In this document: piece after piece, positions 18,050 to 25,415 of the stretch
Layout of the letters: the number at the start of each line of letters is the position of its first letter
Numbering within the stretch: position 1 is the stretch's first letter
DNA from: Clostridium_AM sp963780135
GTDB lineage: Bacteria > Bacillota > Clostridia > Clostridiales > Clostridiaceae
Reading direction: 5' to 3'
DNA: 64,000 nucleotides
Assembly (NCBI GenBank): GCA_963780135.1
Contig: CAWAAR010000003.1
Location: forward strand, 434,001 to 498,000
The notes under the pieces: model-generated
Databases searched by the model: none
What the model was told of the DNA's origin: nothing
What the model saw: the letters and a program-made list of their open reading frames with translations, nothing else
Position numbers and translations under genes: made by a program

Positions 18050-20176
18050 ATGAATTTATATCAAACTGTATTCACTGGTTCAAAACAGGCATTAGAAGCT
18101 GCTGAAGGCTTAGTTAAAGAAGCCATAGAAAAGAAGGGTAAAGACTATAAGGTGGCATTTCCTGATACAGCATATTCACTACCAGTAATTTATGCTGCTA
18201 CAGGTAAAAAAATTACAAATGTTGGAGAACTAGAAGCTGCTTTAGACGTAGTTAGAAGTTTAATAGTTGAAGAGGAAATGTTAGATAAATTGTTAAATTC
18301 TGGTCTTGCTACAGCAGTTGCAGCAGAAATAATTGAAGCTTGCAAATATGTTCTTTCAGATTCACCATATTCAGAACCTTGTTCAGGATTTATATCAGAC
18401 CCAATAATCAGATCATTTGGAGTACCATTAGTTACTGGTGATGTTCCAGGTGTGGCAGTTGTACTTGGAGAATTCCCAGATGCTGAAACTGCAGCAAAAG
18501 TAATAAAAGATTATCAATCAAAAGGATTGCTTACTTGCTTAGTTGGTAAAGTAATAGATCAAGCTATAGAGGGTAAAGTTAAGATGGGTCTTGATCTAAG
18601 AGTTGTACCTCTTGGATATGATGTTACTTCAGTAATTCATATTGTAAGTTTTGCTATAAGAGCAGCTTTAATATTCGGAGCAGTTAAGCCTGGTGATTTA
18701 GGTGCAGTTCTTCAGTATTGTTCTGATAGAGTTCCTGCATTTGTAAATGCATTTGGACCATTAAGCGAACTTGTAGTATCAGCAGGAGCAGGTGCTATAG
18801 CATTAGGATTCCCAGTAGTAACTGATCAGGTTGTACCAGAAGTTCCTACATTATTATTAACTCAAAAAGATTATGATAAAGTAGTTAAAACTTCTCTTGA
18901 AGCTAGAAAGATAAAGATAAAGATTACTGAAATTCCAATTCCAGTTGCATTTGCAGCAGCATTTGAAGGTGAAAGAATAAGAAAAAAAGAAATGTTTGTT
19001 GAATTTGGTGCTGGCAAGAGTGAAGCTTTTGAATTAGTAATGAGTGGAGACGCAAATGAAGTTGAAGACCATAAGATAGAAATAGTAGGACCAGATATAG
19101 ATACATTAACAGATGTTCCAGGAATAATGCCTATGGCAATGGTTGTTAAAGTATCTGGTGCTAATATGCAAAAGGATTTTGAGCCAGTTTTAGAAAGAAG
19201 ACTTCATTACTTCTTAAACTATATTGAAGGTGTAATGCATGTTGGACAAAGAAATATGACTCAATTAAGAATTAGTAAAGAAGCTTATGATAAAGGATTT
19301 AGATTAAAACATTTTGGTGAAGTAATATATGCTAAAATGTTAGATGAATTCGGTTCAGTTGCTGATAAATGTGAAGTTTTAATAGTTACTGATCCAGATA
19401 AAGTTCATGAATTAAAAGAAAAATTTGCTATGCCAAGATTTACAGAGAGAGATGAAAGACTTGAATCATTAATAGATGAAAAAGTTGATACTTTCTATTC
19501 ATGTAACCTTTGTCAATCTTTCGCTCCAGCACATGTATGCATAGTAACTCCAGAAAGATTAGGACTTTGCGGTGCGGTTTCATGGCTTGATGCTAAAGCA
19601 ACACTTGAATTGAATCCAACAGGACCATGCCAAGCAGTACCAAAAGAAGGTTTAGTAGATGAAAATGCAGGTATTTGGGACAAGGTAAATGAAACTGTTT
19701 CACAAATATCACAGGGTGCTGTAAATAACGTTACATTGTATAGTATATTACAAGATCCTATGACATCTTGCGGATGTTTTGAATGTATAACTGGTATAAT
19801 GCCAGAAGCTAATGGAGTTGTAATAGTAAACAGAGAACATGGTGCAATAACTCCTCTTGGAATGACATTTGGTGAACTTGCATCAATGTCAGGTGGTGGA
19901 GTACAAACACCAGGTTTCATGGGACATGGTAGATCATTTATTCCATCAAAGAAATTCATGAAAGCTGAAGGCGGAATAGGCAGAATAGTATGGATGCCAA
20001 AAGAATTAAAAGACTTCGTAGCAGAAAAATTAAATAAAACTGCTAAAGAGTTATATGGAATAGATAACTTCGCAGATATGATTTGTGATGAGACTATAGC
20101 CACAGAATCAGATGCAGTATTAGCATTCTTAGAAGAAAAAGGACATCCAGCATTAACTATGGATCCTTTGATGTAA
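18050..20176 (+). CDS. acsB: acetyl-CoA synthase, CO dehydrogenase/ACS complex beta subunit (AcsB)
   Basis: AcsB condenses CO, a methyl group and CoA into acetyl-CoA at the A-cluster. The 708-residue protein is of the bacterial type with the extra N-terminal CODH-docking domain. A-cluster ligands are intact: C485, C488, C497 and C507 for the [4Fe-4S] cluster and the proximal metal, and C574-G-C576 for the distal nickel. The spacing is identical to the Moorella enzyme with a constant offset of 21. A GGGAGG site precedes the ATG. It closes the core catalytic cluster and is followed by a nested hairpin. Confidence 0.97.
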   Translation: MNLYQTVFTGSKQALEAAEGLVKEAIEKKGKDYKVAFPDTAYSLPVIYAATGKKITNVGELEAALDVVRSLIVEEEMLDKLLNSGLATAVAAEIIEACKYVLSDSPYSEPCSGFISDPIIRSFGVPLVTGDVPGVAVVLGEFPDAETAAKVIKDYQSKGLLTCLVGKVIDQAIEGKVKMGLDLRVVPLGYDVTSVIHIVSFAIRAALIFGAVKPGDLGAVLQYCSDRVPAFVNAFGPLSELVVSAGAGAIALGFPVVTDQVVPEVPTLLLTQKDYDKVVKTSLEARKIKIKITEIPIPVAFAAAFEGERIRKKEMFVEFGAGKSEAFELVMSGDANEVEDHKIEIVGPDIDTLTDVPGIMPMAMVVKVSGANMQKDFEPVLERRLHYFLNYIEGVMHVGQRNMTQLRISKEAYDKGFRLKHFGEVIYAKMLDEFGSVADKCEVLIVTDPDKVHELKEKFAMPRFTERDERLESLIDEKVDTFYSCNLCQSFAPAHVCIVTPERLGLCGAVSWLDAKATLELNPTGPCQAVPKEGLVDENAGIWDKVNETVSQISQGAVNNVTLYSILQDPMTSCGCFECITGIMPEANGVVIVNREHGAITPLGMTFGELASMSGGGVQTPGFMGHGRSFIPSKKFMKAEGGIGRIVWMPKELKDFVAEKLNKTAKELYGIDNFADMICDETIATESDAVLAFLEEKGHPALTMDPLM

Positions 20177-20200
20177 TTTAGAAATTTAGTAGGCATTTTT

Positions 20201-20240
20201 GGGGTGCCAGAATACCAGAAAACTGGAAATCTGGCACCCT
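20201..20240 (+). promoter_or_regulatory. nested hairpin after acsB
   Basis: Outer arms GGGTGCCAG (20202-20210) and CTGGCACCC (20231-20239) enclose a smaller hairpin CCAG-AAAA-CTGG (20215-20226). The following sequence is AAATTTTAATT, so termination would be weak at best. It may be a partial terminator or a 3'-end stabiliser separating acsB from gcvH. Confidence 0.5.
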
Positions 20241-20287
20241 AAATTTTAATTATGGATTAATGAAATTATAAAAAAGAGGTGTAATAT

Positions 20288-20668
20288 ATGAATTTTCCAA
20301 AAGAATTATATTATAGTAATGAACATACATGGGCTAAAATAGAAGGCGATGTAGCTACTATAGGAATAAGTGATTTTGCACAGGATCAGCTTGGTGAAAT
20401 ATTATTTGTTGAAATGCCGGAAATAGGAGATGAAATAACTCAAGATAAATCATTTGGAGTAGTTGAATCTTCAAAAAAAGCATCTGATGTAATAGCACCT
20501 TTATCTGGTGAAGTTATAGAAGTTAACGAAAAATTAGATGATGAACCAGAGTATATAAATGAAAATGCTTATGATGCATGGATAGCAAAAGTAAAAATAA
20601 GTGATAAGGACCAAATAGATAGTTTATTAAGTGCTTCAAAATACGAGTCAGATTTAAAGTTGAAATAA
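20288..20668 (+). CDS. gcvH: glycine cleavage system H protein (lipoyl carrier)
   Basis: The 126-residue lipoyl-domain protein matches GcvH. The lipoylated lysine should be K63 in the segment VESSKKASD, and EHTWAKIEGD near the N-terminus is typical. GcvH normally shuttles aminomethyl groups between GcvP and GcvT, neither of which is in this window. With lpdA at 12.5 kb and lplA at 24.1 kb, the cluster has a lipoate ligase, a carrier and a dehydrogenase but no decarboxylase. A glycine synthase elsewhere in the genome is possible. A weak AGAGGTG site precedes the ATG. Confidence 0.92.
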   Translation: MNFPKELYYSNEHTWAKIEGDVATIGISDFAQDQLGEILFVEMPEIGDEITQDKSFGVVESSKKASDVIAPLSGEVIEVNEKLDDEPEYINENAYDAWIAKVKISDKDQIDSLLSASKYESDLKLK

Positions 20669-20671
20669 AAG

Positions 20672-20705
20672 AACTTCTCGGTTTTTAGCCGAGAAGGTTT
20701 TTTTA
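20672..20705 (+). terminator. rho-independent terminator after gcvH
   Basis: A hairpin with core CTTCTCGG (20674-20681) and CCGAGAAG (20689-20696) is followed by GTTTTTTT. It lies between gcvH and acsV, so acsV is either expressed by read-through or has its own promoter. Confidence 0.85.
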
Positions 20706-20724
20706 AAGGAGGTATTTATAAGAT

Positions 20725-22656
20725 ATGGTGAAAATTAAGTTTATTCCATCCAATAAAGAAATAGAAGCATTAGAAGGCGAAAATTTATTAGAAGTAGCTA
20801 GAAAAGCAGAAATATTTATAGATGCACCCTGTAATGGAAACAGTGTTTGTGGGAAATGTAAGGTAAAAATAGCCCAGGGAAAAGTACGTGGAGAAAAAAG
20901 TAGACATATAAGTGATGAGGAGTGGAATGAAGGATACGTTTTGGCCTGCGATTCAAATATCTTTGAAAATATTACAGTAGAGATACCATCCAATGCTTCG
21001 GCTTCCATGCATGATATGAAAATAGAAGATTTATCAGGAGAAAGAGAAAAAAAAATATTTGAAAATGCAAAAATGCAGATTTTAAACAAGGGTATGGAGT
21101 TTAAAACCTATGTAAGAAAAGATTATGTGAAGATAGAGGCTCCAACATTAGATGATAATATATCAGATTTCGAAAGGATAAAGAGGCATCTAAGAAATAA
21201 CTTAGGTTATAATCATGTGTTTTGCAGGCTTCCTATGCTTAGAAAAATACCTCCAATTTTAAGAGAATCTAATTTTAATGTAACCATAACTCACATACCA
21301 AGAGGCGAAGGTAAAACTACAATAATTAATATAGAAAAAGGCGATACCACAAGCAAGTTATATGGTGTAGCGTTGGATATTGGAACTACTTCTGTAGCTG
21401 CTTGCTTGGTGGATTTATATGAAGGAAAGCTTATAGCTAAAGCATCTTCAGGAAATGCACAAATAAAGTATGGTGCAGATGTTATTAATAGGATAATGTA
21501 TTCTACAAAAGGTAATGGACTCCATGATTTAAATTATTCAGTAATACAAGAAACTATAAATCCAATTTTGAGAAGAATGTGCGAAGATTCAGGTATAGAT
21601 AGAGATGAAATAGTGTCTCTTATAGTAGCAGGAAATACAACTATGTCTCATTTGTTTTTAGGAGTTTATCCAGATTTTTTGAGAATGGAACCATACATAC
21701 CTGCTTTTGTTAAACCACCTTTTATAAAAGCTTCAGAACTAGGAGTAGAAGTTAATCCTGAAACTTTTGTATATTTAGTGCCATCTGTAGCAAGTTATGT
21801 AGGAGGAGATATAACAGCAGGGGTATTATCATCAGGTTTATGGGATTCTGATGAAAACATACTTTTTATTGATTTAGGAACAAATGGAGAGATTGTTTTT
21901 GGAAACAAGGAATTTTTAATGACTTGTGCTTGCTCTGCAGGACCTGCTTTTGAAGGTGGGGAAATTAGCTGTGGGATGAGAGCTTCAAGTGGAGCTATAG
22001 AAAAAATTACTATAGATAAAAAAAATTATGAACCTAAAATTATCGTAATAGGCGATAAAAAACCTTCAGGAATTTGTGGATCAGGGATTATTGATTTAAT
22101 ATGTGAAATGATGTTTTCTGGAATAATAGATAGAAAAGGCAAAATAATAAAAAATTTAAACACGAAAAGAATAAGATTTGATGAACATGGAATTGGCGAA
22201 TATGTAATTGTATTTAAAGAGGAATTTAATTTAGAAAAGAATATAACAATCACAGAGGTTGATATAGATAATTTTATAAGAGCTAAAGCTGCTATATATT
22301 CAGGCATTACTATGCTTTTAAATAATCTTGGAATGGATTCTTCAGGAATAGATAAACTTTATATAGCAGGTGGTATAGGAAACAGCTTAGATATTGGAAA
22401 TTCAATAAAAATAGGTATGCTACCTGACATAGATAGATCCAAGATTGAATATATAGGAAATAGCTCTTTAACAGGATGTTATTTGACTTTAATGAGTGAA
22501 GATGCAAGACATAAATTAGAGAACATAGCGGATAATATGACTTATGTTGAATTAAGTGTAGAACCTAGTTATATGGATGAATTTGTGTCAGCATGTTTCT
22601 TACCGCATACTGATATAGAAAAGTTTCCTACAGTGAAAAGTTTACTTTCTAAATAG
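20725..22656 (+). CDS. acsV: reductive activator of corrinoid iron-sulfur protein (AcsV/RACo type)
   Basis: The 643-residue protein begins with a [2Fe-2S] ferredoxin domain (C36, C42, C45, C75 in PCNGNSVCGKC). A linker and a large ASKHA-type ATPase region follow, with VALDIGTTSVAA near residue 215, GGDITAG, and IAGGIGNS toward the C-terminus. This architecture is that of RACo, which uses ATP to re-reduce inactive cob(II)amide to cob(I)amide on AcsCD. An AAAGGAGG site precedes the ATG. Placement after acsB and gcvH fits a repair role for the methyl carrier. Confidence 0.92.
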   Translation: MVKIKFIPSNKEIEALEGENLLEVARKAEIFIDAPCNGNSVCGKCKVKIAQGKVRGEKSRHISDEEWNEGYVLACDSNIFENITVEIPSNASASMHDMKIEDLSGEREKKIFENAKMQILNKGMEFKTYVRKDYVKIEAPTLDDNISDFERIKRHLRNNLGYNHVFCRLPMLRKIPPILRESNFNVTITHIPRGEGKTTIINIEKGDTTSKLYGVALDIGTTSVAACLVDLYEGKLIAKASSGNAQIKYGADVINRIMYSTKGNGLHDLNYSVIQETINPILRRMCEDSGIDRDEIVSLIVAGNTTMSHLFLGVYPDFLRMEPYIPAFVKPPFIKASELGVEVNPETFVYLVPSVASYVGGDITAGVLSSGLWDSDENILFIDLGTNGEIVFGNKEFLMTCACSAGPAFEGGEISCGMRASSGAIEKITIDKKNYEPKIIVIGDKKPSGICGSGIIDLICEMMFSGIIDRKGKIIKNLNTKRIRFDEHGIGEYVIVFKEEFNLEKNITITEVDIDNFIRAKAAIYSGITMLLNNLGMDSSGIDKLYIAGGIGNSLDIGNSIKIGMLPDIDRSKIEYIGNSSLTGCYLTLMSEDARHKLENIADNMTYVELSVEPSYMDEFVSACFLPHTDIEKFPTVKSLLSK

Positions 22657-22715
22657 AGTAAAACTTGATTTATTTTACAAAAAGAGTATATTTAAATTAA
22701 AAGGAGGTAATTAAA

Positions 22716-22910
22716 ATGTGTGAATCAACAGCTTACTTAATTACACCAGAAGGCGAAAAAAAGATAATGGACTATGTGGTAGAAATAATTCCACAAGCAA
22801 ATGGCAAGTTATTTTTATCAGATATATTAGGTGAAGAAAAGATAATAGAAGGAATACTAAAAGAGGTTAAATTATTGGATCATAAAATTATGATAGAAAA
22901 AATAAACTAA
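22716..22910 (+). CDS. cooT: CooT-like small nickel-binding protein
   Basis: This 64-residue protein starts MCESTAYLI. The Met-Cys at the very N-terminus and the small beta-rich remainder match the CooT family. Rhodospirillum rubrum CooT is a homodimer that binds nickel through Cys2 and helps mature CODH. Cys2 is the only cysteine here. An AAAGGAGG site lies about 8 bp before the ATG. It sits between acsV and a His-rich gene and has the same orientation, recalling the cooC-cooT-cooJ order known from R. rubrum. Nickel binding in this organism is inferred. Confidence 0.75.
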   Translation: MCESTAYLITPEGEKKIMDYVVEIIPQANGKLFLSDILGEEKIIEGILKEVKLLDHKIMIEKIN

Positions 22911-22941
22911 AAAATTTATACAAGAAGAGAGAGGGATAGTT

Positions 22942-23409
22942 ATGGATAATCACGAGCACAAACACAATCATGAACACGAGCATCAACATGAGCATAATGG
23001 ATGTGAACATACACATGAACACATTCATGAGCATACACACATGCATGGACATGATCAACTTCATTATAATGTCCATAATGAAGTTGAAGGTCATGAGCAT
23101 ATCCATGAGAAGCATAAAGATGATATTTGTGAACATAGTCACGAACATGATCATCATATACATGAACATAATCATTCTTATGAAATATCAGCAGATGCTG
23201 AATTGAATTTAGATAAAGAAGAAAAAACTCTAAGAATTTTATTAGATCATTGGGTTGATCACAATAAATCTCATGAAGATGGGTTTAAAGAGTGGATTAA
23301 AAAATCAAAATTAATGGGAAAAGTAGAAACTGCAGAGTTTATACAAAAGGCTGTAGAATCTATTGAAAAGGCTAATGAAATGCTTATAGAAGCTAAGAAA
23401 AACATGTAA
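22942..23409 (+). CDS. histidine-rich CooJ-like metal-binding protein
   Basis: The first ~80 of 155 residues contain about 30 histidines in an HEH/HxH pattern with two cysteines (C21 and one near residue 64). A compact C-terminal helical segment with DHWVDHNKSHEDGF follows. The His tract would bind several Ni(II) or Zn(II) ions. Position after the CooT-like gene suggests a nickel storage protein or chaperone for CODH/ACS, functionally like CooJ, though I do not claim homology to CooJ. No signal peptide or transmembrane segment is visible, so it is cytoplasmic. A GAGAGAGGGA site precedes the ATG. Open frames on both strands through the His codons are by-products of the CAT/CAC repeats. Confidence 0.75.
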   Translation: MDNHEHKHNHEHEHQHEHNGCEHTHEHIHEHTHMHGHDQLHYNVHNEVEGHEHIHEKHKDDICEHSHEHDHHIHEHNHSYEISADAELNLDKEEKTLRILLDHWVDHNKSHEDGFKEWIKKSKLMGKVETAEFIQKAVESIEKANEMLIEAKKNM

Positions 23410-23411
23410 AA

Positions 23412-23451
23412 CAATAATAACCCACAAAACATTTTTTGTGGGTTATTATTG
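23412..23451 (+). terminator. rho-independent terminator after the His-rich gene
   Basis: An 18-bp perfect hairpin (AATAACCCACAAAA at its core, right arm 23434-23451) with a short loop lies just past the stop codon. The T-rich right arm supports termination. It marks the end of the acsV-cooT-His-rich unit. Confidence 0.85.
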
Positions 23452-23481
23452 TAATGTAAAAATGAAAGGATGAAAGTATAT

Positions 23482-24117
23482 ATGGATAAAATTGCTATAG
23501 AGGAAAAAAGAAAAGATAAAATACCTTATGATCATAATAAAAGTATATTAAAAAACTTTGATCCTAAAGAAATGGCTGAAAACAGTGGATGTATTTACAA
23601 TGAAGAAAAGGGTGAGTTTGTAATAAAACTTATGAGTGAAAATATAATTGTAAAGTATCCAAGTGGAGACGTTTTAAAGGAAGATGGATCAGAAATAGAT
23701 AAATATCCGCCTAAAACCTTAATATTAAGATATCTTATGAACTCAAAAGGTATTCCGCCAACCAATAAAAATATAACTTACAGAGACGTAGATGGTGGAA
23801 ATGTTTATTATAATAATTTTTATGGAAGATGTATTTTAAGATTATCTAAAACTTTTGGTAACAGTATTGATAAATTTAAAGAAATCTTTGAAGAAATTGG
23901 AGCAGAGAAAATAGACATGGGAGATATAGCGTATAAGTTTCAATTTTTAAACAATATATATGTGACATTTGCACTATGGGCTGGAGATGAAGAGTTTAAA
24001 GCATCATCACAAATATTGTTTGATGCAAATGTTCCGTTCTACTTTACAGCAGAAGATTTGGCTGTTGTTGGAGATGTTTCTATAGGTACAATTACTAAAT
24101 TAGCTTATTCTAAGTAA
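23482..24117 (+). CDS. DUF3786 family protein
   Basis: This is a soluble protein of about 211 residues without signal or membrane segment. It resembles the DUF3786 family found in anaerobes with the acetyl-CoA pathway, for example by IPYDHNKS near the N-terminus, a FGRCILRLSKTFG-like middle segment and a C-terminal PFYFTAEDLAVVGD. The function is not established. The ATG at 23482 is preferred because AAAGGA lies 11 bp upstream; another ATG at 23470 overlaps that site. It follows the terminator at 23412-23451 closely and precedes lplA by 22 bp, so these two genes may form their own unit. Confidence 0.7.
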   Translation: MDKIAIEEKRKDKIPYDHNKSILKNFDPKEMAENSGCIYNEEKGEFVIKLMSENIIVKYPSGDVLKEDGSEIDKYPPKTLILRYLMNSKGIPPTNKNITYRDVDGGNVYYNNFYGRCILRLSKTFGNSIDKFKEIFEEIGAEKIDMGDIAYKFQFLNNIYVTFALWAGDEEFKASSQILFDANVPFYFTAEDLAVVGDVSIGTITKLAYSK

Positions 24118-24139
24118 ATACATAAGGGAGGTCAGGGAT

Positions 24140-25123
24140 ATGAAGTATATATTAAGTAATTCTGTAGATCCATATTTTAATTTAGCGTTAGAAGAATATA
24201 TATTTAAAAATCCTGGTGTGTATGAAGATTTCATAATATTATGGCAAAATGACAAAACTATAGTAGTAGGAAGACATCAAAATACCATAGAAGAAGTTAA
24301 TTCGGATTTTGTTGAGGAAAATAAAATAAATGTAGTAAGAAGGATTACTGGAGGTGGGGCAGTATATCATGACTTAGGAAATCTTAATTTTTCTTTTATA
24401 ACAAGTTATGATAATAATAATTTAATAGACTTTAAAACTTATACTGTTCCAATAATAAATGCATTAAATAAATTGGGAATAAAATCAGAATTAAGTGGAA
24501 GAAATGATCTTACTATAGATGGTAAAAAGTTTTCAGGAAATGCACAGAGCCTCCACAGAGGAAGAATATTGCATCATGGCACTTTGCTATTTAAATCAGA
24601 TTTAGATATGCTGGGAAGAGTGTTAAATGTGAAAGAAGATAAAATAAAATCTAAAGGTATTAAATCAGTAAGAAGCAGAGTTGCTAATATAAGTGAATAT
24701 CTAGAAAAATCTATAACTGTTGATGAATTTAAGGAGATTTTATTAAAACATTTAATTGAAGAAAATAAATCAGAAGAATACAAATTAACAGAAGAAGAAC
24801 TAGAATTGCTTAATAAGCTAAGAAAAGAAAAATATATTACTTGGGAATGGAACTATGGAAAATCACCTAAGTTTAATTTTAAAAATTCAAAAAGGTTTCT
24901 AAATGGAAACTTAGAAGTGCTGTTAAATGTAAAAAATGGGACAATTATAGAATGTAAAATATATGGAGATTTTCTAGCTTTATGTGCAGTAGATGATTTA
25001 GAAAAAAAGATTATAGGAACAAAATATGAAAAGACAGAAATACAAAATGTATTGGAAAATTTTAATTTAAAACAATATTTTGGGGAAATAACTATAGAAG
25101 AAATATTACAATGCTTTTTTTAA
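24140..25123 (+). CDS. lplA: lipoate-protein ligase A
   Basis: The 327-residue protein has the LplA signature RRITGGGAVYHDLGNLNFSF, the catalytic-lysine region GRNDLTIDGKKFSGNAQ, and a C-terminal accessory domain. It activates lipoate with ATP and attaches it to carrier lysines, here most plausibly K63 of GcvH. A GGGAGGT site precedes the ATG. Its position at the end of the Wood-Ljungdahl region completes the lpdA/gcvH/lplA set. Confidence 0.92.
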   Translation: MKYILSNSVDPYFNLALEEYIFKNPGVYEDFIILWQNDKTIVVGRHQNTIEEVNSDFVEENKINVVRRITGGGAVYHDLGNLNFSFITSYDNNNLIDFKTYTVPIINALNKLGIKSELSGRNDLTIDGKKFSGNAQSLHRGRILHHGTLLFKSDLDMLGRVLNVKEDKIKSKGIKSVRSRVANISEYLEKSITVDEFKEILLKHLIEENKSEEYKLTEEELELLNKLRKEKYITWEWNYGKSPKFNFKNSKRFLNGNLEVLLNVKNGTIIECKIYGDFLALCAVDDLEKKIIGTKYEKTEIQNVLENFNLKQYFGEITIEEILQCFF

Positions 25124-25262
25124 TTAAAAGCATTTTATGAAGGTATTTAAATAGAAATCTAAAAGATAATATTTATTTAGATGCATGTTCTAGACCTTTG
25201 AGTTAATGTAATTCTTTGAGTTAATTTTAAATTTTAAGGCTAAGACATACTTGTGAAAATAC

Positions 25263-25291
25263 TTGCATACTACAAATAAATATGTTAATAT
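25263..25291 (+). promoter_or_regulatory. sigma-A type promoter of the glycerol-3-phosphate dehydrogenase operon
   Basis: TTGCAT (25263-25268), a 17-bp spacer and TAATAT (25286-25291) make a reasonable promoter. Transcription would begin near 25298 and run through the leader terminator at 25335-25391 before the first gene at 25416. Confidence 0.45.
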
Positions 25292-25334
25292 GTGAGAAAG
25301 ATAAAGTTTAAAAGTTAATTATAAAGGCGGAGTT

Positions 25335-25391
25335 AAGAGAGCCAAATTTTAAGGTAGATAAAAATACCTTGAATTTTAGTTCTCTTTTTTT
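25335..25391 (+). terminator. leader terminator (attenuator) ahead of the glp-type operon
   Basis: A long hairpin with arms AAGAGAGCC..AAGGTA and TACCTT..TTCTCTT, two small mismatches and a GATAAAAA loop, is followed by a run of seven to eight T. It lies 25 bp upstream of the first gene, so full-length message needs antitermination. In Bacillus subtilis, glpD and glpFK leaders are controlled in this way by GlpP; a GlpP-like mechanism here is inferred from the gene content. Confidence 0.75.
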
Positions 25392-25415
25392 ATATTTTTG
25401 AGGAGGTAAATTATA

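Noticed and set aside
19513..20196. A 227-codon reverse-strand frame inside acsB
   Set aside because: It is antisense to highly conserved A-cluster sequence; the codon pattern explains its openness.
22888..23206. Open frames on both strands over the His-rich gene, translating as Met- and Ile-rich proteins
   Set aside because: They are shadows of the CAT/CAC/GAA codon repeats of the 22942-23409 gene, with no ribosome site and extreme composition.
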